Of a DNA stretch of 64,000 nucleotides, positions 1 through 8,866 are shown one piece after another (positions within the stretch are counted from its first letter, which is position 1; the number at the start of each line of letters is the position of its first letter). The stretch lies in the NCBI RefSeq assembly GCF_002964665.1, contig NZ_PQBZ01000002.1, positions 124,001 to 188,000 on the forward strand. The letters run 5' to 3'. The stretch is from Pseudoalteromonas sp. T1lg23B. GTDB taxonomy: Bacteria; Pseudomonadota; Gammaproteobacteria; Enterobacterales; Alteromonadaceae. The notes below the pieces were generated by a model. It had not been told where the DNA came from, searched no databases, and saw only the letters and a list, made by a program, of their open reading frames with translations. The translations under genes and the position numbers were made by a program.

Positions 1-804
1 AACGGCGATAAAAGTGGCTTGCTCTGCAAGCAAAGGGGTGAGTGTTTTTACCCATTGGTTATTGCGGTCTATGAGCATAACCCGTTCAGAGTATTGGCCG
101 TACTCTGAATCATCGAAGCTAAGGCGATAATATTTTGCAAGTTTATCCATATCTCCTGTTGTCCAAGCTTTCACCAAATCCAAAAAGTAAAATTCCACAT
201 CATTGAGGTGCTCGAAAGTCTCTGAAAACATCTCATCACCTAACTGCTCTAGCGAACTCAGCATAGTCAGTTGTTGCTCTAATGTTTCTAGACTAATTAC
301 TTTCTTGCCAATCTCTTTTGAGTGAGCAAGTACTTGCTTATCTATACCGTATTGTTCACTAAATCCGAGCTTCTGATATTCAAGTTGCAACATTGACACC
401 ATGACTGCCCAAGGGCGATGTTGGTTAAATAGGGCGATATCGATACCTGAGTTTGCGAAATAGTTTTTAAGGGACTGATAGGTCTTTTTACTGATTACAG
501 ATGCGAGCGTTTTATCCGCAGGTAATTGCATGAATGGCGCAGAGCGCATTTGGATCTGCGCAGCTGAAAGCTTGCTGAAGTCCACTTCGACAACCACTTG
601 CTTGCTGTTGTCGATAGCTTGAGTAATACATTGTGGCAAACCAGCCATTTTTGGCGTACCCACATGCACAGTACCTAGCAAGTATGAGTTAATACCATTT
701 TTTTCGACTTTGAACAGGGCTGGGGCAACATGGCCAAATGGGCTGAACAGTAGTGCGGTAAAAAGTAATACACCGATACTGGCTCGAAACAATAAAAAAC
801 GCAT
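1..804 (-). CDS. TraB/GumN family protein (C-terminus cut by window edge)
   Basis: The frame is open from an ATG at 802-804 (reverse strand) to base 1, giving 268 codons without a stop, so the C-terminus lies outside the window. Residues 1-26 are a hydrophobic signal segment. They are followed by FKVEKNGINSYLLGTVHVG, the GTxHxG signature of the TraB/PrgY/GumN family, a tiki-like putative metalloprotease fold. Near the cut, RVMLIDRNNQW matches the conserved family motif that precedes the second conserved half. It is probably secreted to the periplasm or membrane-anchored. It is transcribed divergently from the ilv operon. The exact substrate is unknown for this family in bacteria. Confidence 0.85.
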   Translation of the reverse strand, partial: MRFLLFRASIGVLLFTALLFSPFGHVAPALFKVEKNGINSYLLGTVHVGTPKMAGLPQCITQAIDNSKQVVVEVDFSKLSAAQIQMRSAPFMQLPADKTLASVISKKTYQSLKNYFANSGIDIALFNQHRPWAVMVSMLQLEYQKLGFSEQYGIDKQVLAHSKEIGKKVISLETLEQQLTMLSSLEQLGDEMFSETFEHLNDVEFYFLDLVKAWTTGDMDKLAKYYRLSFDDSEYGQYSERVMLIDRNNQWVKTLTPLLAEQATFIAV

Positions 805-1032
805 AGCAGTCCTTAAATTTTTGAGTTTTGCTATTTTAAGCACATAAATGCCAACTCATAAAAAATTCATGTGACTTTTTATGAAATTAGCTCTGTTGTA
901 AAAGTCGCATTAACAATTAACATATGAATAATTGATTACAGGGGTGAATAGTTTATCCTTCACTTTGCTTTTTGTGGGATTTATTTTTCCATTTCATCAT
1001 ATTTTACATGGTATTTGGCATAATATTTATGG

Positions 1033-1062
1033 TTGACTTCATGGCCCTTGCGGGTTACTAAT
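1033..1062 (+). promoter_or_regulatory. candidate ilv operon promoter
   Basis: TTGACT at 1033-1038 is a good -35 box. TACTAA at 1056-1061, 17 bases downstream, is a weak -10. Transcription would begin near 1068, about 65 bases before the leader peptide. A hairpin (CAGGC/GCCTG outside GCAA/TTGC, 1079-1101) lies in the predicted 5' end. The rest of the 805-1132 gap is AT-rich and must also hold the promoter of the divergent TraB/GumN gene. I see nothing else coding there. Confidence 0.35.
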
Positions 1063-1132
1063 AGAAAAAGGAACAGGGCAGGCGCAAAGTTGCGATGCCT
1101 GACGATAAAAATTTTATTTGGTGATACAAACA

Positions 1133-1204
1133 ATGCTAAAGACAGCACTTACTCTAGTCGTGATTATCAACGTGGTGATTATTATTACCGCGGGGGCGAG
1201 CTAG
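1133..1204 (+). CDS. ilvL: ilv operon leader peptide (attenuation)
   Basis: This is a 23-residue ORF beginning MLKTALTLVV and continuing IINVVIIITAGAS. It holds five Ile, four Val and three Leu codons, clustered in codons 6-18 (residues 6-12 and 14-18 are almost all branched-chain). It sits directly before a GC-rich terminator and before ilvG, the same layout as E. coli ilvL. The established mechanism is that ribosome stalling at Ile/Val/Leu codons, when the charged tRNAs are scarce, lets an antiterminator form. Here GCGGGGG (1190-1196), inside the last codons, is complementary to CCCCCGC (1232-1238) of the terminator's ascending arm. It can therefore serve as the antiterminator strand. The ribosome binding site is weak (GGTGAT). 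Confidence 0.92.
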   Translation: MLKTALTLVVIINVVIIITAGAS

Positions 1205-1228
1205 TGCTGTAAGAAAAGTATTAGTAAG

Positions 1229-1263
1229 AACCCCCCGCACTGAAAAGTTCGGGGGGTTTTTTG
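1229..1263 (+). terminator. ilv attenuator terminator
   Basis: AACCCCCCG (1229-1237) pairs with CGGGGGGTT (1250-1258) around a 12-base loop, and is followed by a T-run. It lies 24 bases after the leader peptide stop and 55 bases before the ilvG start. This is the intrinsic terminator arm of the attenuator. Confidence 0.93.
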
Positions 1264-1317
1264 TTTTTAGGGTAAAAATTTAGTTAACGAACGCAAGTAA
1301 TGGGAATGGGGAAAACA

Positions 1318-2964
1318 ATGACAGGCGCACAACTACTCATAGATTTATTAGCCAAACAAGGCGTAAAAGAGGTATTCGGCTATCCAGGTGGCGCGATCAT
1401 GCCTATTTATGACGCTTTGTACGGCGCGCCTGTAAAACATTATTTGACCCGTCATGAACAAGGTGCGGGCTTTGCCGCGGTGGGATATGCGCGCAGTACC
1501 GGAAAGTTGGGAGTGTGCTTTGCTACATCAGGACCCGGAGCAACCAATCTTATCACCGCCTTGGCTGATGCAATGATGGATTCGGTGCCAGTTCTTGCAA
1601 TAACAGGGCAAGTGCCAACGGCCGCCATCGGATCTGATGCGTTTCAAGAAGTGGACGTCCTAGGTATGTCATTGTCGTGTACTAAACACAGCTACATGGT
1701 AGAGCGTGCGGAAGATTTAGCAGAGGTACTGCAAGAAGCAATGCATTTGGCACAATCTGGTCGTCCTGGTCCTGTTTTAGTTGATATCCCTAAAGATATT
1801 CAACTTGCTCAGGTGCCATTCCACCCTTGGCTTGCGCTAGATGAGGCGCAACCTAAAGTGTCACCCACTCAAGTTCAAAAAGCCCAAACTCTACTGGCAC
1901 AAGCTAAGCGCCCTGTAGCATACGTAGGCGGTGGGGTACAAAGTGCTGATGCTCAAGCTGAATTGATGCAGTTTTTAAACAAAACGCAAATGCCCGCAGT
2001 ATCCACATTAAAAGCTTTGGGAAGCGTGTTACCGGATTATGAGTACGATTTAGGCATGTTAGGTATGCATGGCGGTCAGGCAGCCAACATTGCCGTACAA
2101 GAATGCGATCTATTGGTATGTATAGGAGCCCGCTTTGATGACCGAGTGACGGGTAATTTGGCTAAGTTTGCGGCTAAAGCAGATGTTATTCACTTAGATA
2201 TCGACCCAGCTGAGGTGGGTAAGCGAAAACCCGTGCAAGCTTCACTCATAGCCGACTTGAAACAGTCAATCCCACAGCTAAGTTGCTTTGTAACAGACAG
2301 TGAATGGTTAGCAACAATCAAAGAACTGAAACAGGTTCATGCGTGGCGCTATGACTACCCTGGTGAGCGTGTATTTGCACCATATTTATTGCATCAACTC
2401 AGCCAGAAAATGCCCGATTCAGGCGTGGTTTGTTGTGACGTAGGACAGCATCAAATGTGGGTGGCTCAGCATATGAAGTTTACCCATCCAAGCAACCACC
2501 TAAGTAGTGGAGGGGCAGGCACAATGGGGTTTGGTTTACCCGCTGCAATTGGTGCACAAATTGCCCGTCCAGATGATATGGTGATCACTGTATCAGGAGA
2601 TGGTTCAATCATGATGAACATTCAGGAATTGGCGACCATACGTCGTAATAATCTGCCAGTAAAAATAGTTATTTTGGATAACCAGCGTTTGGGCATGGTA
2701 CGCCAATGGCAACAGCTATTTTTTGATGGTCGCTACAGCGAAACAGATTTATCCGATAATCCCGACTTTGTCGCCTTGGCAGCCGTATTTGGCATACCGG
2801 GACAAACTATTACCCATGCGAATGAGGTAGATGATGCGATTGATGCGTTAATCACTTCGCAGGGTCCATATATATTACATGCCTGTATAGATGATAAAGA
2901 AAACGTATGGCCTCTGGTTCCACCAGGTGCTGCAAATGATGAAATGATGACGGAGAAAGCGTAA
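1318..2964 (+). CDS. ilvG: acetolactate synthase II large subunit
   Basis: This TPP-dependent enzyme condenses pyruvate with pyruvate or 2-ketobutyrate, the first common step of Val, Leu and Ile synthesis. Visible features are the RHEQGA segment with the catalytic Glu near the N-terminus, and a TPP/Mg site [15 protein letters not shown] followed by the downstream Asn and [11 protein letters not shown] chose the ATG at 1318 over the in-frame ATGs at 1300 and 1306. It gives [11 protein letters not shown], colinear with E. coli IlvG, a 548-residue product, and a GGAATGGGGA ribosome binding site at the right distance. The stop overlaps the ilvM start (TAATG), so the two subunits are translationally coupled. 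Expression is governed by the upstream attenuator. Confidence 0.97.
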   Translation: MTGAQLLIDLLAKQGVKEVFGYPGGAIMPIYDALYGAPVKHYLTRHEQGAGFAAVGYARSTGKLGVCFATSGPGATNLITALADAMMDSVPVLAITGQVPTAAIGSDAFQEVDVLGMSLSCTKHSYMVERAEDLAEVLQEAMHLAQSGRPGPVLVDIPKDIQLAQVPFHPWLALDEAQPKVSPTQVQKAQTLLAQAKRPVAYVGGGVQSADAQAELMQFLNKTQMPAVSTLKALGSVLPDYEYDLGMLGMHGGQAANIAVQECDLLVCIGARFDDRVTGNLAKFAAKADVIHLDIDPAEVGKRKPVQASLIADLKQSIPQLSCFVTDSEWLATIKELKQVHAWRYDYPGERVFAPYLLHQLSQKMPDSGVVCCDVGQHQMWVAQHMKFTHPSNHLSSGGAGTMGFGLPAAIGAQIARPDDMVITVSGDGSIMMNIQELATIRRNNLPVKIVILDNQRLGMVRQWQQLFFDGRYSETDLSDNPDFVALAAVFGIPGQTITHANEVDDAIDALITSQGPYILHACIDDKENVWPLVPPGAANDEMMTEKA

Positions 2965-3206
2965 TGAAACACCAGTTAACTGTTGCAGTAAAGAACCATG
3001 CCATCGCTGTAGAGCGCTTTTTGCGCGTAGCGCGTCACCGTGGTTTTCGCCTTACCAAATTAGAACTTGAGGGCAAAGACGAGTTGTTTCATGTAAAAAT
3101 GACGGTAGACAGTGACAAACCCATCTATCTATTAACTTCACAACTGAGTAAGCTTGTGGAAGTGCAGCAAGTCGATTTGCACACACTACAGCAACAGGCA
3201 ATTTAA
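2964..3206 (+). CDS. ilvM: acetolactate synthase II small regulatory subunit
   Basis: This 80-residue ACT-like regulatory subunit is coupled to ilvG by a one-base stop/start overlap. It begins [20 protein letters not shown], and its size and pattern fit the IlvM family (E. coli 87 residues). It stabilises and activates the large subunit. Isozyme II is characteristically insensitive to valine in enteric bacteria, but the sequence alone cannot show that here. Confidence 0.93.
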   Translation: MKHQLTVAVKNHAIAVERFLRVARHRGFRLTKLELEGKDELFHVKMTVDSDKPIYLLTSQLSKLVEVQQVDLHTLQQQAI

Positions 3207-3249
3207 ACAATTAACTAATTTTATAAAGAATAAGTACAAGGTATTACAA

Positions 3250-4173
3250 ATGACAAAAACATCGGAATTGATTTGGCACAACGGTGAAATGATCCCGTAT
3301 GAGCAAGCGACCACACACATATTAAGCCATGCTTTGCACTATGGTAGCTCAGTGTTTGAGGGGATCCGTGCCTATGATACGCCAAAAGGCCCAGCCATCT
3401 TCCGTTTGAAAGATCATATCAAGCGTCTTTATGACTCAGCAAAAATTTACCGTTTTGAGATCCCATTTAGTGAAGAAGAATTAATGCAAGCGTGTCGAGA
3501 TGCGGTAAAAGCAAATGGCTTTACCAATGCTTATCTTAGACCCTTTGCATTTTTAGGAAATGTTGGTTTAGGTGTTCATCCTAAATCTCATAAAGCAGAT
3601 GTGAGCGTTGCTGCTATGGAATGGGGCACATACCTTGGTGATGGTAGTTTAGAGCAGGGTGTAGATGCATGTATTTCATCTTGGACGCGTTTAGCGCCTA
3701 ACACCATGCCTACAGGTGCAAAAGCGGGTGGTAATTATCTATCTTCTCAATTGATCACGGCAGAAGCCAAGCGTCATGGTTATGTTGAAGGTATTGCTCT
3801 TGATGTGAATGGTTACCTCAGCGAAGGTGCTGGTGAAAACTTATTCGTTATAAAGAATGGCGTACTTTTCACACCACCGACGACCGCATGTATTTTACCA
3901 GGCTTAACTCGCGACACGATTATTAAACTTGCTCAGTCGCGTGGTTATGAAGTACGTGAAGAAGCGATTGCCAGAGAGGCACTGTATTTGGCTGATGAAT
4001 TCTTTATGACAGGAACCGCAGCCGAAGTAACACCGGTCCGCAGTGTTGATCAAATCCAAATAGGGGATGGTAAACGTGGCCCAATCACCAAAGAGCTACA
4101 GCAAGCGTATTTTGATTTAGTCAAAGGTCAAAGTGAAGACAGCTTTGGCTGGTTGGACTATATCAATAAGTAA
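3250..4173 (+). CDS. ilvE: branched-chain amino acid aminotransferase
   Basis: This class IV PLP aminotransferase interconverts Val, Leu and Ile with their 2-keto acids. The start ATG at 3250 gives MTKTSELIWHNGEMIPYEQ, 307 residues, close to E. coli IlvE (309). An upstream in-frame extension overlaps ilvM and has no family similarity. The HALHYGSSVFEGIRAYDTP segment and the PLP-lysine region TGAKAGGNYLSS are intact, as is the C-terminal FMTGTAAEVTPVRSVD. It is the third gene of the ilv operon, 43 bases after ilvM. Confidence 0.97.
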   Translation: MTKTSELIWHNGEMIPYEQATTHILSHALHYGSSVFEGIRAYDTPKGPAIFRLKDHIKRLYDSAKIYRFEIPFSEEELMQACRDAVKANGFTNAYLRPFAFLGNVGLGVHPKSHKADVSVAAMEWGTYLGDGSLEQGVDACISSWTRLAPNTMPTGAKAGGNYLSSQLITAEAKRHGYVEGIALDVNGYLSEGAGENLFVIKNGVLFTPPTTACILPGLTRDTIIKLAQSRGYEVREEAIAREALYLADEFFMTGTAAEVTPVRSVDQIQIGDGKRGPITKELQQAYFDLVKGQSEDSFGWLDYINK

Positions 4174-4184
4174 AGCACTATCAT

Positions 4185-4248
4185 GGCCACCAGAGGTGGC
4201 CTTATTTTGGGAATGAGGACAAGTCGATGTAATGATGAGGTTACATCG
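4185..4248 (+). other. two hairpins in the ilvE-ilvD spacer
   Basis: GGCCAC (4185-4190) pairs with GTGGCC (4196-4201) around a short loop, followed by TTATTTT. CGATGTAA (4225-4232) pairs with TTACATCG (4241-4248). The first resembles a weak intrinsic terminator. Together they could tune the ratio of upstream to downstream ilv mRNA or act as processing sites. This is inference from base pairing only. Confidence 0.4.
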
Positions 4249-4269
4249 CAAAGATTAAGGGCAAATATC

Positions 4270-6125
4270 ATGGCAAAATTAAGAAGTAAGACGACCACAG
4301 AAGGCAGACAACGTGCAGGAGCAAGGGCTCTTTGGCGCGCAACGGGTATGACGGATAGCGACTTTGAAAAGCCAATCATCGCGGTTGTGAACTCTTACAC
4401 TCAGTTTGTGCCAGGACATGTGCACCTTAATCAGCTTAGTGAATTAATGGCCGAAACCATTCGTGAGGCCGGTGGCGTACCCAGAGAGTTCAATACCATA
4501 GCTATTGATGATGGTATCGCGATGGGCCACGGTGGCATGCTGTATTCATTACCATCTAGAGATTTAATCGCTGACTCGGTTGAGTATATGGTGAACGCTC
4601 ACTGTGCTGATGCCATGGTCTGTATTTCTAATTGCGACAAAATAACGCCAGGGATGTTACTCGCTGCATTGCGTTTGAATATTCCTGTGGTTTTTGTTTC
4701 TGGTGGACCAATGGAAGCGGGCAAAACGCGTTTAGCAGACATCGATATCAAACTAGACTTGGTGGATGCGATGGTTAAGGGGGCCGATCCAAATGTCAGT
4801 GATGAAGACTCTGAGCAAGTAGAACGTTCTGCGTGTCCTACCTGTGGTTCTTGTTCGGGTATGTTTACCGCTAACTCCATGAACTGTCTGCTAGAAGCTT
4901 TGGGTCTAGCGTTGCCGGGCAATGGTACAACCTTGGCGACTCATAAAGATAGACAACAACTTTACGAAGCCGCAGGTAAGCGTATTTTAGCGTTGTGTGA
5001 TGAATATTATCGCAAAGACAACGAAGCTGTATTGCCACGCAACATTGCAAATCAGGCCGCATTTATCAACGCGATGACGCTCGATATTGCAATGGGTGGC
5101 TCATCCAACACGGTCTTACATTTACTCGCTGCTGCGCAAGAGGGGGGGGTTGATTTTGATATGGATGACATTGACCGTTTATCTCGTCATACCCCATTCT
5201 TGTGTAAGGTTGCGCCAGCTACGCAGCAGTCCATATTGAAGATGTGCACCGTGCTGGAGGTATTATGGCGCTGCTCAATGAACTTGCTAAAGGGGACAGG
5301 TTAGATCTCAGTGTTGGTCATGTGGCTGGTGGCACATTGGCGGAGGTACTGAAACGCTGGGACGCAGCTGACCCGAATAACCACAAGGCGCAGACCTTCT
5401 TCCGTGCAGGCCCAGCAGGAATTCGTACAACTAAGGCTATGAGTCAAGATTGTCGCTGGGATGAGCTTGATCTTGACCGTGAGAATGGCTGTATTCGCAG
5501 TATTGAACATGCATTTCGTCAAGATGGTGGCCTTGCCGTGCTGTCAGGAAATTTAACGCCTGATGGCTGTATCGTTAAAAGCGCTGGGGTCGTTGATAAG
5601 ATGCTCAATTTTACAGGTCCTGCGGTGGTGTTTGAGTCTCAGGATGACGCGGTTGATGGCATTCTTAATGGTTTGGTGAAAAAGGGCGATGTGGTTGTGA
5701 TCCGTTATGAAGGACCAAAAGGGGGCCCTGGCATGCAGGAAATGCTTTATCCCACTAGCTATTTGAAGTCTATGGGATTAGATAAAGATTGTGCCCTACT
5801 AACGGATGGTCGTTTTTCCGGTGGAACCTCAGGTTTATCAATTGGTCACGCATCACCAGAAGCTGCAAGCGGTGGTGCTTTAGCGCTGGTTGAAAATGGT
5901 GATTTAATTCAAATAGATATTCCGAATCGAGGCATTCATTTGTTGCTTGATGATGAGCAAATGGCGCAGCGCCGAGCAAAGCAAGAAGCGCGCGGGAAAG
6001 ATGCATACAAACCGCTGGATAGACAACGTGTTGTGACACCAGCTTTGAAAGCGTATGCACTGCTTGCCACGAGTGCAGACAAAGGAGCCGTGCGTGATCT
6101 TGCCAAGCTAGAGGAGTTAAGTTAG
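4270..6125 (+). pseudogene. ilvD: dihydroxy-acid dehydratase, broken by a 1-base deletion
   Basis: IlvD is an Fe-S dehydratase that makes 2-ketoisovalerate and 2-keto-3-methylvalerate. The start ATG at 4270 gives [13 protein letters not shown]. Frame 1 is colinear with E. coli IlvD through CISNCDK and CPTCGSCSG (cluster cysteines) to KVAPATQQ, then continues into unrelated residues and stops at 5304. The homologous protein resumes in the next frame as [18 protein letters not shown] and runs to 6125. Adding one base between 5230 and 5231 (TAC for the Tyr codon) restores a 618-residue protein of normal length. The nearby run of eight G (5142-5149) does not disturb the frame. As written, the product loses its C-terminal 44% and should be inactive, unless this is a sequencing error. 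Confidence 0.92.
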
Positions 6126-6127
6126 CT

Positions 6128-7668
6128 ATGGTATCTCAAGAACTTGACTACTTTCGAGCCATCATTCAAGCAGATATGGCTCCGTTGGCAAAAGTCACCG
6201 ATGTCAGCGAGATGCATACCTTGTCGGAGCGTTTAGGACAAAGAGTTTGGCTTAAACGGGAAGACCAACAGCCAGTGTATTCCTTTAAGCTACGGGGTGC
6301 CTACAATAAACTGCGTCAGCTACCGAAAGGCAGTTTGGTTATCACCGCATCAGCAGGTAATCATGCTCAAGGGGTGGCGTTAAGCGCCGCTCACCTTGGG
6401 CACCGTGCGATTATTGTGATGCCAGTGACCACGCCAGAGATCAAAGTTAATTCGGTACGCAATTTTGGTGGTGAAGTGGTACTACATGGGCATAATTTCG
6501 ATGCCGCTAAAGCCCATGCTTTTGAGCTTACAGAACAAATGAACGCGGTGTTTGTGCCTCCGTTTGACGATAAAGATGTCATTATTGGACAAGGCACTGT
6601 GGCGCGGGAGTTGATGCAACAGCTCAATGAACTGGATGCGGTATTTATTCCTGTTGGCGGTGGTGGACTATTGGCTGGCATGGCGGTGTACATCAAGTCA
6701 TTACGTCCAGATATTCAAATAATTGGTGTTGAAGCACAAGAAAGTGCTTGTTTACAAGCCGCTTTAGAAGCGGGGGAGCCTGTGGAGCTCGCTCAGGTCG
6801 GTGGTTTCGCTGATGGTGTCGCGGTAAAAATCATCGGCTCGGAGACGTTTCGACTCGCGCAAAAGTTTTGTGATCAAGTCGTCACCGTCAGCGCCGATGA
6901 AATTTGTGCCGCAGTTCAGGATATATTTGTGGAAACACGCGCTATTGCCGAGCCTTCGGGCGCACTATCGCTGGCGGGATTAAAGAAATGGAGCCAGCAA
7001 GGTAAACGAGCAGGTCTTAATTTAGCTGCGGTTTTACGGGGGCAAATTTAAACTTTGATAGATTGCGTTATATCGCAGAGCGTACTGCGTTAGGTGCAAA
7101 AAACGAAGCCTTATTTGGCGTTACCATTCCCGAGGAAAAAGGCAGCTTCAAACGCTTCTGTCAGTCTCTGGGTGGCCGTGCTATCACCGAGTTTAATTAC
7201 CGCTATGCAGGAGAAACTGAGGCGCAAATATTTGTGGGAGTTGGGTTACGTGGGGGTCAGATTGAGCTGGATGAAGTCAAAACGCAGCTTTATAAAAATG
7301 GCTACACTTTTGAAGACTTCTCGGATAATGAACTGGCAAAGTTGCATTTACGTTATATGGTTGGTGGCAAACCGCCCGTGGCGATTCAAGAACGGTTATT
7401 GCGTTTCGAATTTCCAGAGTACCCAGGAGCATTGGCACGATTTTTAGACACTTTAGGGAGTGATTGGAATATTACGTTATTTCATTATCGCAACCATGGT
7501 GCAGCAGAAGGCAATGTGTTGGCCGCTTTTGATATTCCAGCAAGTGATTATATGAAGTTTGATAGCCACCTAGCTCAGTTGGGCTATCACTTCACAGAAG
7601 AGACCAATAACCCGTGTTTTGCGCAATATTTACAGCTACCTGACGAGTCTCGACGCCAAGCGAGTTAG
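6128..7668 (+). pseudogene. ilvA: biosynthetic threonine deaminase, broken by a 1-base deletion
   Basis: IlvA converts threonine to 2-ketobutyrate and commits carbon to isoleucine. Residues 1-300 hold the PLP fold, with the Lys motif YSFKLRGAYNK, the SAGNHAQGVAL loop and the phosphate-binding GGGGLLAG. The frame ends at 7051 just after LNLAAVLRG. The second frame (about 7056-7668) carries the two ACT-like regulatory domains, RYIAERTALG through TEETNNPCFAQYLQL. One extra base before the GGGGG at 7036-7041 would give L-x-G-A-N-L-N-F-D-R and a 513-residue protein (E. coli 514). The truncated 307-residue product stops at the catalytic/regulatory boundary. It could in principle retain activity but lose isoleucine feedback; this is inference. 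It is the last gene of the operon, 2 bases after ilvD. Confidence 0.92.
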
Positions 7669-7732
7669 TTGCATTTACGCCTTGTTTTTCTATAGTTATG
7701 ATTAGTTTTTAATCATAAAAAGAGATGCAGGG

Positions 7733-8833
7733 ATGACAAGGCGTGTTATTAGCAGTGTACTATGGCTAATTAGCCTCTTAGTCGGCAGTATTAGCCATGC
7801 GCAAGAACACGTTGTGTTACAACTCAAGTGGGAACACCAATTTCAGTTTGCAGGCTATTATATGGCCAAGGAAAAGGGATTTTATGAACAGGCGGGCTTA
7901 GATGTAACCATTGTACCCGCCGATCCCAATAATCCCGATACGCAATTCAAAGTGCTTGCAGGTCAAGCTCATTTTGGTATTACCCACTCTGGTATTTTAC
8001 AGGCGCGAATGCAAGGTAAGCCGCTGGTGGCATTAGCGGCGGTACTGCAATCTTCTCCATATTGCTGGATGGTAAAAGAAAGCTCCAATATTTATACACC
8101 TGCGGACTTTATCAATAAACGAGTCAGCTATTTGGGCAAGGCTGAAAATGCCGAATTAGTGGTTATGCTGCAACAGGCTGGGGTGAATGTTGCTCAGCTG
8201 CCCTTGTATTCTGGACTGTATCCACTGCGTGATTTTCAAAATGGTCTGTTTGATGCGTTACAGGTATACATTACCAATGAGCCCTTTCAAATGCGCCAAG
8301 CCGGCGTCGCTACCAGACAGATTTGCCCAAAACAGTACGGTATCAACGTATACGGTGACATTTTGTTTACCAGTGAAAACGTTATCGAGCAAAAACCGGA
8401 AATGGTCGAAAAGTTTCGTCAGGCGAGTCTAAAAGGTTGGCGTTATGCGATGCTCAACATGAATGAAAGCATTGATGTGATCCGCAGTCAGTACAATCCA
8501 GACAAGAGTAAGGTGCAATTAGCATATGAGGCCGATGCAATGCGGCCCTTCATCACTCAGGCTGGGATCCCCATAGGCAGTATGTCAGAGATCCGCTGGC
8601 AGTGGATAGCGCAGCTCTACAATTATGAGCCACACAAATATCAACATGAGTTAGACAAGTTTGTTTATCACCCGAAAACGAATGAGGAACCTTACCCTTG
8701 GTCTTGGATGTTAGTTGCAGCCTCCCTTCTGACAGTGCTATGTATTCCGCTCTATTTGCACCTCATTTTCTCAAAGCAACAACAGTACCGTATTTTACAG
8801 GCCACACAAGAGAGGAAAAAAGAGGTAGAATAG
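7733..8833 (+). CDS. NMT1/THI5-like periplasmic binding protein with C-terminal membrane anchor
   Basis: Residues 1-23 are a signal peptide cleaved near SHAQ. Residues 25-300 form an NMT1/THI5-like ABC substrate-binding domain (LQLKWEHQFQFAGYYMAKEKGFYEQAGLDV, written here only as its family signature region, and GQAHFGITHSGIL). Residues about 320-346 are a transmembrane helix, followed by only about 20 charged residues. In many marine gammaproteobacteria this domain heads a sensor kinase or diguanylate cyclase. Here the cytoplasmic output is missing and the next gene starts 34 bases later. It may be a natural anchored binder of a pyrimidine- or taurine-like ligand, or a remnant of a larger sensor. 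The ligand is unknown. Confidence 0.8.
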   Translation: MTRRVISSVLWLISLLVGSISHAQEHVVLQLKWEHQFQFAGYYMAKEKGFYEQAGLDVTIVPADPNNPDTQFKVLAGQAHFGITHSGILQARMQGKPLVALAAVLQSSPYCWMVKESSNIYTPADFINKRVSYLGKAENAELVVMLQQAGVNVAQLPLYSGLYPLRDFQNGLFDALQVYITNEPFQMRQAGVATRQICPKQYGINVYGDILFTSENVIEQKPEMVEKFRQASLKGWRYAMLNMNESIDVIRSQYNPDKSKVQLAYEADAMRPFITQAGIPIGSMSEIRWQWIAQLYNYEPHKYQHELDKFVYHPKTNEEPYPWSWMLVAASLLTVLCIPLYLHLIFSKQQQYRILQATQERKKEVE

Positions 8834-8866
8834 CGTTTTTAGTTTGTGTGTTGTGCTTAGCCAATC

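Noticed and set aside
2733..2972. Minus-strand open frame across the end of ilvG
   Set aside because: It lies wholly within a strongly conserved gene on the other strand, has no ribosome binding site and no family resemblance.
5142..5149. G8 homopolymer as the cause of the ilvD frameshift
   Set aside because: The reading frame stays homologous for about 27 codons after the run, so the shift lies at 5230/5231.
7094..7447. Alternative-frame ORF overlapping the ilvA C-terminal half
   Set aside because: No family similarity. The frame starting near 7056 encodes the clear ACT-like regulatory domains of IlvA.
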